Below, one piece after another: positions 17,889 through 26,802 of a stretch of DNA of 64,000 bases; position 1 is the first letter of the stretch; each line of letters begins with the position of its first letter. The position numbers and the translations under genes were made by a program. The stretch covers positions 79,211 to 143,210 of the forward strand of contig DASPSJ010000114.1 in NCBI GenBank assembly GCA_035623985.1. The letters run 5' to 3'. The stretch comes from DAHUYF01 sp035623985 (GTDB lineage: Bacteria > Pseudomonadota > Alphaproteobacteria > ATCC43930 > CGMCC-115725). The notes below the pieces were generated by a model, which was not told where the DNA came from, did not search any database, and saw only the letters and a list, made by a program, of their open reading frames with translations.

Positions 17889-18677
17889 ATGATCAGCATC
17901 GACGCCGAAGACCTTCACGTTGAATTTCCGCTCTATGGCCAGCGGTATCGCTCGCTGCGCAACTTCCTCGTTCCAAAGCCCTTTGGCGGCCGGCGGTCGA
18001 CGCCGCCGGCCGTGGGCGGGGCCATCGAGGCCGAGCGCTCGGGCAAGGTCGTGATCAACGCGATCGATGGCCTGTCGTTTTCCTTGCGCGAGGGAGATCG
18101 CCTCGGCATCGTCGGCCACAATGGCGCGGGCAAGACGACGCTGCTGCGCGTGCTCGCCGGCGTCTATGAACCGGTGCGCGGCCGGTTGTCCGTGCGCGGC
18201 AAAGTGACGCCGATGTTCAGCCTGAACGACGGCATGGATCAGGATGCGACCGGCTATGAGAACATCTGGCTGCGCAGTGCCGTACTCGGCTTCAGCCGGG
18301 AGGCGACCGCCCGGCATATCGACGATATCGCGGCGTTTTCGGAGCTCGGCGAATACCTGGATATGCCGGTGCGCACCTATTCGAGCGGCATGTTCGTGCG
18401 CCTGGGCTTCGCCATCGCGACGACGCTCGATCCGCAGATCCTGATCATGGACGAGATGATCGGCGCCGGCGACGCGGCCTTCGTCAGCCGGGCGGAGGCG
18501 CGCCTCAAGCGGATGGTCGAGCGCACCGGCATCATGGTGGTGGCGACCCACGCTTCCGGCATCGTCAAGACCTGGTGCAACAAGGCGATGCTTCTCAGCC
18601 ACGGCAAGCTGGTCCATTTCGGCGATGTGGATGAGACGCTGGCGCGCTATGAAAAGCTTGCGGCTGCGGGCAGTTGA
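17889..18677 (+). CDS. wzt: Polysaccharide ABC exporter ATPase (Wzt type, short form)
   Basis: A 262-residue ABC ATPase that powers the permease encoded upstream. Walker A is GHNGAGKTT, the signature is the YSSGM form typical of Wzt/TagH/KpsT, and Walker B is ILIMDEM with the following acidic and GDAAF segment. The LREGDRLGIVGHNGAGK context is also Wzt-like. The chain stops soon after the ATPase domain, so the C-terminal carbohydrate-binding domain found in O9a-type Wzt is absent. The system is therefore of the short class, where export does not depend on recognition of a chain-terminating cap by Wzt. Confidence 0.92.
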   Translation: MISIDAEDLHVEFPLYGQRYRSLRNFLVPKPFGGRRSTPPAVGGAIEAERSGKVVINAIDGLSFSLREGDRLGIVGHNGAGKTTLLRVLAGVYEPVRGRLSVRGKVTPMFSLNDGMDQDATGYENIWLRSAVLGFSREATARHIDDIAAFSELGEYLDMPVRTYSSGMFVRLGFAIATTLDPQILIMDEMIGAGDAAFVSRAEARLKRMVERTGIMVVATHASGIVKTWCNKAMLLSHGKLVHFGDVDETLARYEKLAAAGS

Positions 18678-18762
18678 TCGCTCGCGCAAGCGTCTCCGTC
18701 GCGGTGTCATGCTCGCGAGCGCCGATGAAGCACCGCGATGGAAGGAATGTGGCCGGCAGGCC

Positions 18763-20361
18763 CTACACGACGACGATGCCCGGGGTCGCGGTGACCGGCG
18801 GCACTTCGAGGTGGTAACGGATATGAAGGCTGCTGGGAACCAGGGTCAGGGCTCCCTCCCGGCGTCTGCTCGCCCGTGCGGTCAGGGCATCGCGCAGCGC
18901 CTTGCCGTCGCAAACGAGGCGCGAGGCGCAACGCGGCAGGAGGCGCATGGCCGCCAGGAACCGCAGCGCGCGCAGCACCACCTTGCTGTCATGCACGACG
19001 ACGATATCGCTCGGCGGCGAACGGGCGGGCGCCACTTCGCGCAGCACGGCCGCCAGATTGACGATGGGATCGCAGAGGTCGCGAAACTCGCCGGTCAGGG
19101 CACGAATGCGTTGCCGAATATAGCCGCCGCGGATCACGGCCAAGGGAAACGCCAGGGTCAGGAGCGGCACGATCAATATCGTCCGGACCCATTCCGGCAC
19201 CGGAAAGCGCAAGGCCTTCTTGCGGACGTTGAACGCCGAATAGAGCCGCGCGGAGAGATCGACCAGCCGAAACGGCGCGCACAGCATCGAAAGCCCCGCC
19301 GCCGGCAGCGGCGCCGCATTGCCGTCGCCGGGCGCCAGCGACAGCGACAGCGAGCGACCGTGGTCGCTGATAAGCAGACGCCCGTCGCGCAGGCCGAGCG
19401 GCGTCCGATAGGCGTCGAGGCGGAGCCGAGGCGCGCGCGCTATCAGCGTGTCGGCGCGCCAGTGGTCGAGATAGCGAGGCTCGATCAGCGAGGCCAGAGC
19501 GGCGTCGGGATCGGAGGTCGTGCCGTTGCGAAGCTGCACGATGGCGGGGTTCTCCTCGAGCGGCGGAACCGCCCCCGATACCGCAGCCTCGAGGGCGCGG
19601 ATCGAGAAATTCCGCCCGTCATGCGGCCCCATGTAATTGTCGCCGCCATCCGTGCCGGGATGCCAGGTGTGATACATGAATTCGTCCTCGGCCCAGACGA
19701 TGCGGCGCCCGAGGTTCCGCAGGCGGAAGCTCATGTCATAGGGGCCGCAGATATGGCCGACATAGTCGATATGCATGTCCGCGCCGCCGATGGCGATGAC
19801 GTCGGAGCGCCTGGCGCAAAAGCAGGAACCGTAATTGCGCGTGTGAATGGTGTCTCGAGTATCGCGGATGCCGGCGGTCACGCCGCCCACGTTGTTGATG
19901 CAGCCTTCGCCCATCACCTGATCGATGGTCGGGAAATTGAAGGGGTAGAATTCCCGCCGCATGCTCCTGAATTGATCGATGTGGAAGACGATCGACGGAT
20001 CGTCCTCGAATGCGCGGATGATCCGCTCGATGAACGTCTCTCGCACCAACGCGTCTAGGTCGCAGATGACGATGATCTCGCCTCGGGCCAAGGCGATCCC
20101 CGCGTTGTACATGAGATGCTTCGCATAATAGAGGTTGTCCGGCATCTCCAGCGCAGCCCATACGTCGACGCGGTCCTCGTAGGGACGCAAGCCCTCGAAC
20201 TTCCGGCTGTAGAATTCCAGATAGATGATTTCGAACCAATCCTGCGGCACGGTTTGGGTACGCAGGTAGTGTAGGATGTGTGGGCTTTCGCGCACGCTCC
20301 AGTCGAGCAGGATCAGGCTGACCTTGACGCCGGCTCTTTGGTGTCGCTTGAAAAATTTCAT
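18763..20361 (-). CDS. GT-A fold (family 2-like) glycosyltransferase with long C-terminal extension
   Basis: A 532-residue protein. The first 300 residues are glycosyltransferase-like: VSLILLDWSVRESPH at the start, ALARGEIIVICDLDALV with the DxD motif (ICDLDA) and YDMSFRLRNLGRRIVWAEDEF, a typical acceptor-side ED motif, read in two pieces. The remaining 230 residues have one probable hydrophobic segment (IVPLLTLAFPLAVI) and no recognised domain. The ATG at 20361 is preferred over an upstream TTG. It lies on the strand opposite the exporter and follows another minus-strand gene (20506-22515). Sugar donor and acceptor are unknown; no signal peptide is seen, so it should act in the cytoplasm. 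Confidence 0.75.
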   Translation of the reverse strand: MKFFKRHQRAGVKVSLILLDWSVRESPHILHYLRTQTVPQDWFEIIYLEFYSRKFEGLRPYEDRVDVWAALEMPDNLYYAKHLMYNAGIALARGEIIVICDLDALVRETFIERIIRAFEDDPSIVFHIDQFRSMRREFYPFNFPTIDQVMGEGCINNVGGVTAGIRDTRDTIHTRNYGSCFCARRSDVIAIGGADMHIDYVGHICGPYDMSFRLRNLGRRIVWAEDEFMYHTWHPGTDGGDNYMGPHDGRNFSIRALEAAVSGAVPPLEENPAIVQLRNGTTSDPDAALASLIEPRYLDHWRADTLIARAPRLRLDAYRTPLGLRDGRLLISDHGRSLSLSLAPGDGNAAPLPAAGLSMLCAPFRLVDLSARLYSAFNVRKKALRFPVPEWVRTILIVPLLTLAFPLAVIRGGYIRQRIRALTGEFRDLCDPIVNLAAVLREVAPARSPPSDIVVVHDSKVVLRALRFLAAMRLLPRCASRLVCDGKALRDALTARASRRREGALTLVPSSLHIRYHLEVPPVTATPGIVVV

Positions 20362-20505
20362 TAGGCCGCTACGGCGCAGCAACGCGCTCGTCGATCGCGC
20401 AGGCAGGGCGATCGTGAGGGAGGGTCATCCGTCGGATCGGCGGCGAGGCTTGGGAGAGAGCTTCATGGAACTGGTCATAGGCCCCGTATATCGCACAGGG
20501 GCGGG

Positions 20506-22515
20506 TCAATGGCAATGCGCGGCGATCAGCCGGTCAAGCTCGGCCAGGCGCGGCGCAACCAGCGCATCCTCCGCCTCCTCCCGCCGATAGAGCAGGATGT
20601 CACCCAGCCGATCGAATGCCGCACCGAAGCGCGACGCCTTGAAGGCGGCCGATCCGAGCCGCAAAAGCAGGGGGCTGAGCGGCCCCAGCCGCGCGATGCG
20701 GCGGTATGGCTTGCCGCGGCGCCAATCGATCGCAATCGGCACGCCGCCCCGGTCAGGCACGGCATGGAAAAGCCGACGGAAATAGATCACGCGGTAGCCT
20801 CGCCGCAGCTCCGCAAGCGGCACGACGTAATCGAGCTCGCCGACCGTTCCCGCCGCGATCCCGCCGCGCCGCGCCAGCGCAGCTTCGTAAGTGAAGTCGG
20901 GATCGAGAGTAACGTCGGGAGCCAGCGAGGCGAGGCAAAGGCGCGCCGCCTCGTGCGAGGGATCGTCGCGGGCGGCGGCGAGAAAATCGGCCTTTGCCTC
21001 GTCCTCGCGGCCTTCCAGCAGAAGCGCTACGCCGCGGCCGTAGCGGGTAACGGCGGACCACGGGCGCAGCGCCGTCGCCCGATCGAGATGAGCCAGCGCC
21101 TCGCGCGTCCGGCCGAGGCGCAGGTCGATCTCGCCGGCAAGCCGTTGCGCCTCCGCCGATTCCGGCTGCGCCGCCAGCGCCATTGCGCAGAACGACCGCG
21201 CGCGGTCGAGGCGGCCGAAGCGCAGGCACCAGTCGACAAGGTCCAGCAGCGCGCCGGTATCGATATGCCCCGCCGCCGCTGCGAGGCGTGCCGCCCTGCG
21301 CAGGTCCGGGCTCTTCAGGCGCAGCAGAGTGAGACTATGGCGCAAGCGGCCGCTGCGGCCGCTCGCATTGAGCGCGATCAGCGCGAGCCCGGCCCTTGCC
21401 GCCGCGGCGGAAACCGCGTGCTCGCTTGTCTCGAGCAAATGCGCGTAAATCCGATGCGCGGCGCCGAGCCGCGCGCCAAGGCGAAGTCGGCGCGCCACGT
21501 CGAAAGCCGTGTCGCCGACCACCTCCTTGCCGGCGCTCGTTCTCTCCGGCGACGACGGCTCCTCCCTCTCGGCGAACGCCGTCTTGATGGATTCGAGATC
21601 ATCGCCGCTCCAGACGATGCGATGACGGGGGCTGAGAAAGCGCGGCTGCCGTCCGGGCTCGAAGCCCGATGCGGCGAGCACTGCCGGTGTGGCGCGATAG
21701 TCGGAAGGATCGAGCAGCCGGAAGACGAGCGTGGCGCAATCCGGATGGAGCCAGGCAAGGCACATGGGTCCGCCGGAGGTCAGCAGGTTGAGATGCGCCT
21801 TGAGATAGAGCGCGGCGCGCAAGGCGACGTTGAACGACGGCTCGCCGAACACGGTACAGTCGTGAAGCTCCTCCGGCGGCGGATCGAGGACCGCTTCGGT
21901 GTCGCGCAGGAAGACCGGGAAATACTTTGTCCGGTCAAGCCCGCGCGCGAATTCCGCCCAGGCTTGCCGGTTGCTGTTGTGCGCGGTGTTATAACGCGCT
22001 TCGCGCAAGGTGATGGTCACGACCTTCCGGCCGCCGGCGCGCGGCGCGAGCCACTGGTCGATGAAGGCCGTTGCCGCCGCCGGCGGCTGCCATCCGGTCC
22101 AGCGGTCTCCGTTCGTCATCGCGGCGACGAAATGCGCCAACTGATACGCTTCTGCCGGCGGCGCCGCCGCCGAGTAGCCTTCCGGGAAGACGTGCTTGCC
22201 GGCCTTGCGGCAAAGCGCTGCCGCTTCATCGCGCGTGGCGCAGAGCGTGATGCCGCGGCAGGTCGGAAAGAGCGTCGCCAAGGGCAACAGGAGATGATGG
22301 AGGCGCCACGCCTTATAGCCGGTATCGTAGCTCTCATTGGCCCAGAAGCCGCCGCTGGCCGGCACGAAGACGACGTGGAAGACGTCGCAGCCGCGGCGCA
22401 ACCGCGCCAGCTCGGCGAGGGCAAGAAAGACCACGGAATCGAAACCGGTCGGCGAGACGCTCAGATCGTAGAAGGCGGTCAACACCGAATGCGCAGGACG
22501 ATCTTCGCCCCCCAA
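20506..22515 (-). CDS. Uncharacterised TPR-containing protein of the polysaccharide locus
   Basis: A 669-residue protein. The N-terminal 280 residues may have a Rossmann-like/GT-B-like character (FYDLSVSPTGFDSVVFLALAE in parts, a CTVFGEPSFNVAL segment, and LNLLTSGGPMCLAWL), resembling surface-polysaccharide proteins that lack assigned activity. From about 330 to 530 there are alanine/leucine/arginine-rich helical repeats consistent with TPRs, best seen at LGRTREALAHLDRATALRPW. The last 130 residues are basic and unassigned. The TTG start has GAGGGG four bases upstream. It could be a glycosyltransferase or scaffold; I do not recognise a family. Confidence 0.6.
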   Translation of the reverse strand: MGGEDRPAHSVLTAFYDLSVSPTGFDSVVFLALAELARLRRGCDVFHVVFVPASGGFWANESYDTGYKAWRLHHLLLPLATLFPTCRGITLCATRDEAAALCRKAGKHVFPEGYSAAAPPAEAYQLAHFVAAMTNGDRWTGWQPPAAATAFIDQWLAPRAGGRKVVTITLREARYNTAHNSNRQAWAEFARGLDRTKYFPVFLRDTEAVLDPPPEELHDCTVFGEPSFNVALRAALYLKAHLNLLTSGGPMCLAWLHPDCATLVFRLLDPSDYRATPAVLAASGFEPGRQPRFLSPRHRIVWSGDDLESIKTAFAEREEPSSPERTSAGKEVVGDTAFDVARRLRLGARLGAAHRIYAHLLETSEHAVSAAAARAGLALIALNASGRSGRLRHSLTLLRLKSPDLRRAARLAAAAGHIDTGALLDLVDWCLRFGRLDRARSFCAMALAAQPESAEAQRLAGEIDLRLGRTREALAHLDRATALRPWSAVTRYGRGVALLLEGREDEAKADFLAAARDDPSHEAARLCLASLAPDVTLDPDFTYEAALARRGGIAAGTVGELDYVVPLAELRRGYRVIYFRRLFHAVPDRGGVPIAIDWRRGKPYRRIARLGPLSPLLLRLGSAAFKASRFGAAFDRLGDILLYRREEAEDALVAPRLAELDRLIAAHCH

Positions 22516-22846
22516 TTGCCCCTCGCTCTGCCGATCATCCCGGAGTCGCCCGGCTCTGCGCGGCGCAGTTTGCCGAGCCCCCCGCCGCAGTTCAAGGGCA
22601 TCGCCGGGAATAACCTCCGGTGCGACATCATCCCGGTCTTGACCCCATTGTCCGGATGGAATTTGACGGAATTTGCGGCCGAGGCAAGATCGTTTGACGA
22701 CGCGCCCGCATGGGGATGACCGTCGGCCTACCAGCCCCGCGTCGAGGTACGCCCTTTACAAGCCTTCATTTATGCCTGATAAACCCCGCCGCCAAGGTCG
22801 CTTTGACGGGTGTATACTTCGGCAATATTGGTGGTGGGCGGCGTCC
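22516..22846 (+). promoter_or_regulatory. Divergent intergenic region with candidate promoter for the heptose-type module
   Basis: A 331-base stretch between divergent genes with no convincing coding sequence. On the plus strand TTTACA (22755-22760) and GATAAA (22778-22783) are separated by 17 bases, a plausible sigma-70-type pair. A second, weaker candidate is TTGACG at 22803-22808 followed by an A/T-rich AATATT near 22824. Either would drive the long gene series starting at 22847. No clear riboswitch or terminator was seen. Confidence 0.35.
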
Positions 22847-23449
22847 ATGAGCTATGTGAGCGCGTATTTCAAGCAAACCGCCGATATCGCCGCGAGGATC
22901 GACCAAGGCACCGTCGAGCGGATCGTCGAGGGGCTTGCCGCGCTGCGCGAACGCGGCGGCCGTCTTTTCATCCTTGGCGTCGGCGGCAGCGCGGCCAATT
23001 GCAGCCATGCCGTTAACGACTTCCGCAAGCTGTGCGGGATCGAAACCTATACCCCGGTCGATAACGTGTCGGAGCTCACGGCGCGAACCAATGACGAAGG
23101 ATGGGACACGGTGTTCGCGTCCTGGCTCCGCACCAGCCGCGCGAACGACAAGGACGCGGTCCTGGTGTTCTCGGTCGGCGGCGGCGATGCCGAACGCAAT
23201 GTGAGCGCCAACATTGTCCGTGCTCTCGAGGAGGCAAAGGCGCGCGGTCTCAAAATCTACGGCGTGGTCGGACGCGACGGCGGCTATACGAAGAAGGTGG
23301 GTGACGAAGTGGTCATTGTACCGACCCTCGATTCCAAGACCGTGACGCCCCATACCGAGGCCTTCCAGGCCGTCGTGTGGCACTGCCTGGTTTCCCATCC
23401 GGCGCTCGCGATCCAGGAAGCGAAGTGGGAAGGCCTCGCCCGACGATGA
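22847..23449 (+). CDS. gmhA: SIS-domain phosphosugar isomerase (GmhA-like)
   Basis: A 200-residue SIS-fold protein related to sedoheptulose-7-phosphate isomerase. GVGGSAANCSHAVNDFRK matches the GmhA phosphate-binding GNGGSAxDxxH region in position, and VFSVGGGDAERNVS replaces the usual second loop (xSxSGNSxN). HTEAFQAVVWHCL resembles the C-terminal active-site helix. GmhA converts sedoheptulose 7-phosphate to D-glycero-D-manno-heptose 7-phosphate. The following genes (GmhB-like phosphatase and an HldE-like protein) fit the same pathway. The altered loops leave room for a different ketose phosphate. It heads a long co-directional gene cluster. Confidence 0.85.
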   Translation: MSYVSAYFKQTADIAARIDQGTVERIVEGLAALRERGGRLFILGVGGSAANCSHAVNDFRKLCGIETYTPVDNVSELTARTNDEGWDTVFASWLRTSRANDKDAVLVFSVGGGDAERNVSANIVRALEEAKARGLKIYGVVGRDGGYTKKVGDEVVIVPTLDSKTVTPHTEAFQAVVWHCLVSHPALAIQEAKWEGLARR

Positions 23450-23976
23450 GCGGCAGACCCGCGGTGTTTCTCGATCGCGACGGGACGATCAACGTTGCAA
23501 GCGTCCGCGACGGCAAACCTCATCCGCCGGTTTCGCTTGCCGAGCTCGTGCTCGTGCCGGGGGCGTCGGCGGCCATCGCCGCGTTGCGTCAGTCCGGTTA
23601 CTGTACCATCGTCGTGACGAACCAGCCGGACGTTGCCACAGGCAAGCAACGCCGCGAAGTGGTCGAAGCAATCAACCAAGCGCTCATGTCCCGGCTGATG
23701 CTCGATGACATCCGCGTCTGTTATCATGTGGACGCCGACGGATGCAATTGCCGCAAGCCCAAGCCGGGCATGCTCCTCGCGGCGACGCGCGATTGGAATA
23801 TCGATCTCGGCCGAAGCTTCATGATCGGCGACCGCTGGCGCGACGTTGAAGCCGGGCGCGCCGCGGGCTGCCGCACGCTGCTCATCGAATCCGGCTATGG
23901 CGAGCGCCGCTCGGAGCCGGATTTTTCCGTGGCTTCGCTTGTCGAAGGGTGCAATATTATTCTAAATATGCGTTGA
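23446..23976 (+). CDS. gmhB: HAD-IIIA phosphatase, GmhB-like (heptose bisphosphate phosphatase type)
   Basis: A 176-residue HAD phosphatase. Motif I is FLDRDGTIN, motif II is VVTNQPD, motif III is CRKPKPGML and motif IV is IGDRWRDVEAG. A zinc-binding loop of the GmhB type is present (CYHVDADGCNC: C, H, C, C). GmhB removes the 7-phosphate of heptose 1,7-bisphosphate before nucleotidyl transfer. The ATG overlaps the stop of the isomerase gene by four bases, supporting a shared pathway. It might equally act on a related sugar bisphosphate. Confidence 0.9.
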   Translation: MSGRPAVFLDRDGTINVASVRDGKPHPPVSLAELVLVPGASAAIAALRQSGYCTIVVTNQPDVATGKQRREVVEAINQALMSRLMLDDIRVCYHVDADGCNCRKPKPGMLLAATRDWNIDLGRSFMIGDRWRDVEAGRAAGCRTLLIESGYGERRSEPDFSVASLVEGCNIILNMR

Positions 23977-24005
23977 CGCGCCGTATTGGAGTGGGGCGGG
24001 GGAGA

Positions 24006-24749
24006 ATGCGTAGCGCGACCGATCTCCGGGTCAAGATATTTGCCGACGGCGCCGACCTGCCGGGCATTATCAAGCTCTATGCGAATCCCCTGATAAAGGG
24101 CTTCACCACCAATCCAACGCTGATGCGCAAGGCGGGCGTCAAGGACTATGCCGCGTTTGCCCGCGACGTGCTGCTAGCCGTGCCCGACCGGCCCGTCTCC
24201 TTCGAAGTGTTCGCCGACGAATTCGGCGAGATGGAGCGGCAGGCGCGCGAAATCGCAAGCTGGGGCCGCAACGTCAACGTCAAGATACCCGTCACCACCA
24301 CCAAGGGCGCGTTCTGCGGACCGCTGATCGAACGTCTTTCAAGTGTCGGCATCGTCGTCAACGTGACCGCCGTCATGACCCTTGAGCAAGTAGGCGCGAT
24401 CGTCGAATGTCTGGCGCCGCCGACGCCGGCGATCGTATCGGTGTTCGCCGGCCGCATCGCGGATACCGGTCGCGATCCCGTGCCGCTGATGGCGGAGGCG
24501 GTACGGATTCTTAAGGCCAGACCGATGGCGGAGCTCATCTGGGCGAGCCCGCGCGAGCTTCTCAACGTTTTCCAGGCCGATGACATCGGATGCCACATCA
24601 TCACCGTGACGCATGACGTGCTAGGCAAGCTGTCGCTTGTAGGCAGGGATCTCCACGCCTATTCGCTGGAGACGGTGGAGATGTTCCGTCGCGATGCCCA
24701 AGCGGCTGGCTTCAGCATTTCCGCTTCGCCGCTGCGCGCGGCCGGCTAG
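24006..24749 (+). CDS. Transaldolase-family protein (TalC/fructose-6-phosphate aldolase-like)
   Basis: A 247-residue class I aldolase of the transaldolase family. The Schiff-base lysine is in VNVKIPVTTTKG; KGFTTNPTLM near the N-terminus and IVSVFAGRIADTGRDP later on are typical of this group. GGGGGAGA lies directly before ATG 24006. Transaldolases exchange dihydroxyacetone units and produce or use sedoheptulose 7-phosphate, which is the GmhA substrate, so it may supply or rearrange a ketose phosphate for this cluster. A dedicated aldolase in a glycan locus is uncommon. The length is close to short transaldolases (about 215-250 residues). Confidence 0.85.
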   Translation: MRSATDLRVKIFADGADLPGIIKLYANPLIKGFTTNPTLMRKAGVKDYAAFARDVLLAVPDRPVSFEVFADEFGEMERQAREIASWGRNVNVKIPVTTTKGAFCGPLIERLSSVGIVVNVTAVMTLEQVGAIVECLAPPTPAIVSVFAGRIADTGRDPVPLMAEAVRILKARPMAELIWASPRELLNVFQADDIGCHIITVTHDVLGKLSLVGRDLHAYSLETVEMFRRDAQAAGFSISASPLRAAG

Positions 24750-24781
24750 GGAATCATTCACATTTCGAGATCGAGGCCACG

Positions 24782-25795
24782 ATGAATTCGAGGGACATCA
24801 GGAAAGTGCTGATCACGGGCGGGGCCGGCTATGTGGGGAACGTGCTCGTCCCCCAGCTCCTCGGCGCCGGTTATGACGTCATCGTCTACGACATCATGTT
24901 CTTCGGTTGCGATAGCTTGCCGAAGCACCCGAAACTGACGGTCGTCGAGGGCGATGTCCGCGACACCGCCAAGCTCGCGGCGCGGTTCAAAGGGATTGAC
25001 GCGGTGCTTCACCTTGCCTGTATTGCCAATGACCCGAGTTTCGACCTTGATCCGACGCTCGGCCGCTCGATCAATTTCGACTGCTTCGAGCCGATGGTCG
25101 TCGCGGCGAAAAAAGCCGGCGTGAAGCGCTTCGTCTATTGCTCATCGAGCTCGGTCTACGGCGTCAGCGAAAAGCCGGACGTGACCGAAGAGCACGAGCT
25201 CGTGCCGCTAACGGACTACAACAAGTACAAAGGCATGTGCGAGCCCCTGCTGTTCAAGCACCAGGCGCCCGACTTCACTTGCGTGACGATTCGCCCGGCC
25301 ACTGTTTGCGGCTATAGCCCGCGCACCCGTCTCGATCTTTCCGTGAACATCCTGACCAATCTCGCCGTCAACAAGGGCAAGATCACTGTCTTTGGCGGCG
25401 AGCAGATGCGCCCCAACCTGCACGTCAATGATATGTGCGATGCCTACCAATTGCTGCTCGAAGCGCCGGCCGAGAAGATTGCGGGCCAGATCTTCAATTG
25501 CGGCTACCAGAACCTCAAGATCAAGGACATCGCCTTGATCGTTCGCAAGGTGGTCGCCGAGGAATTCCCCGATCGAGGCAAGGTCGAGATCGAGACCACG
25601 CCGAGCAACGACTTGCGGTCTTACCACATCAATTCCGACAAGATCCGGCGCGTCCTTGGCTATACGCCGAAGCGGACGGTCGAGGATGCGGTGCGCGACC
25701 TCTGCCGCGCGTTCAAGGCGGGCAAGCTGCCGAACAGCCTCGATGACGACCGATATTTCAACGTGCGTCGGATGAAGCTGATGAAGGCGGCATGA
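24782..25795 (+). CDS. NAD-dependent epimerase/dehydratase (extended SDR)
   Basis: A 337-residue extended SDR. The cofactor motif is ITGGAGYVGN, the serine strand is YCSSSSVYG, and the catalytic Tyr/Lys are in DYNKYKGMCE. RPATVCGYSPRTRLDLSVNI and LHVNDMCDAY are usual in this group of sugar-nucleotide epimerases in polysaccharide loci. It lies 32 bases after the transaldolase gene and overlaps the next epimerase by four bases. In a heptose-type pathway one of these SDRs could act like HldD at C6 or epimerise C4; the sequence does not decide. Confidence 0.88.
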   Translation: MNSRDIRKVLITGGAGYVGNVLVPQLLGAGYDVIVYDIMFFGCDSLPKHPKLTVVEGDVRDTAKLAARFKGIDAVLHLACIANDPSFDLDPTLGRSINFDCFEPMVVAAKKAGVKRFVYCSSSSVYGVSEKPDVTEEHELVPLTDYNKYKGMCEPLLFKHQAPDFTCVTIRPATVCGYSPRTRLDLSVNILTNLAVNKGKITVFGGEQMRPNLHVNDMCDAYQLLLEAPAEKIAGQIFNCGYQNLKIKDIALIVRKVVAEEFPDRGKVEIETTPSNDLRSYHINSDKIRRVLGYTPKRTVEDAVRDLCRAFKAGKLPNSLDDDRYFNVRRMKLMKAA

Positions 25796-26802
25796 GCTCC
25801 CTGCCAATCGCCATCGTTACGGGGGGAGCGGGGTTCATCGGCAGCCATATGGTCGATCTTTTGCTCGCGCGCGGTTTCCGGGTGCGCGTGGTCGACAATC
25901 TCGCGGGTGGGCGGGAAGCCAATCTCGCGCATCACGCCCGGAATCCCGATCTCGCCTTCGAGCGCCGCGACATTCGCGGCTACGAGCCTGGCGATCCGCT
26001 GTTCGTCGACGTCCGTTACGTGTTCCACTTCGCCGGCATCGGCGATATCGTGCCGTCGATCGAGCAGCCGATCGAATACATGGACGTCAACGTCCAGGGG
26101 ACCGTGCGGATGCTCGAATGCGCCCGCGCGGCCGGCGTGCGGAAGTTCGTCTACGCCGCGTCCTCGTCCTGCTACGGCTTGGCGCAGGTGCCGACGCGCG
26201 AAGACCATCCGATCGCTCCGCTGTATCCCTATGCGCTGAGCAAGTACCTGGGCGAAGCCGCTGCCTTTCACTGGCACCAGGTCTATCGGCTGCCCGTCAA
26301 CGCCATCCGCATCTTCAACGCCTATGGCACCCGCTCGCGCACCTCGGGCGCCTATGGCGCGGTGTTCGGTGTCTTCCTGCGCCAGAAGCTCGCCGGGCAA
26401 CCCTTCACGGTGGTGGGCGACGGCGGACAAAGACGCGACTTCCTCTACGCATCCGACGTCGCCGAGGCATTTCTTCTCGCGGCGGAGACGCCGCGTGCCG
26501 GCGAGATCTACAATCTCGGCGCCGGCAACCCGCAATCCGTGAACCGGCTGGTCGAGCTCCTCGGCGGCGAGGTTATCCATATTCCGAAGCGGCCGGGCGA
26601 GCCCGATTGCACCTGGGCCGATATCGGCAAGATCACGCGCGAGCTGGGCTGGCGCCAAAAGGTGAGCTTCGAGGAGGGGGTCGGGCGCATGCTCGAGGCG
26701 ATCGATTACTGGCGCGAGGCCCGGCTTTGGGATCCTGCATCGATCGAGAAGGCCACCCGGACGTGGTTCACCTTTCTCGGCGAGCGAACGGCGACGCCAT
26801 GA
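25792..26802 (+). CDS. NAD-dependent epimerase (UDP-glucose 4-epimerase-like SDR)
   Basis: A 336-residue extended SDR. VTGGAGFIGSH is the Rossmann motif, YAASSSCYG the serine strand, and YPYALSKYLGE carries the catalytic Tyr and Lys. RIFNAYGTRSRTSGAYGAVF and DFLYASDVAEAF are the typical substrate-binding and C-terminal segments of GalE/WbpP-like epimerases. The ATG shares bases with the preceding stop, and its own stop overlaps the start of the HldE-like gene. Probable C4 epimerase of a nucleotide sugar; specificity unknown. Confidence 0.9.
   Translation: MSSLPIAIVTGGAGFIGSHMVDLLLARGFRVRVVDNLAGGREANLAHHARNPDLAFERRDIRGYEPGDPLFVDVRYVFHFAGIGDIVPSIEQPIEYMDVNVQGTVRMLECARAAGVRKFVYAASSSCYGLAQVPTREDHPIAPLYPYALSKYLGEAAAFHWHQVYRLPVNAIRIFNAYGTRSRTSGAYGAVFGVFLRQKLAGQPFTVVGDGGQRRDFLYASDVAEAFLLAAETPRAGEIYNLGAGNPQSVNRLVELLGGEVIHIPKRPGEPDCTWADIGKITRELGWRQKVSFEEGVGRMLEAIDYWREARLWDPASIEKATRTWFTFLGERTATP

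Noticed and set aside
20509..22719. Long plus-strand open frame opposite the TPR protein gene
   Set aside because: No recognisable motif, and the opposite frame has family-like segments and a ribosome-binding site.
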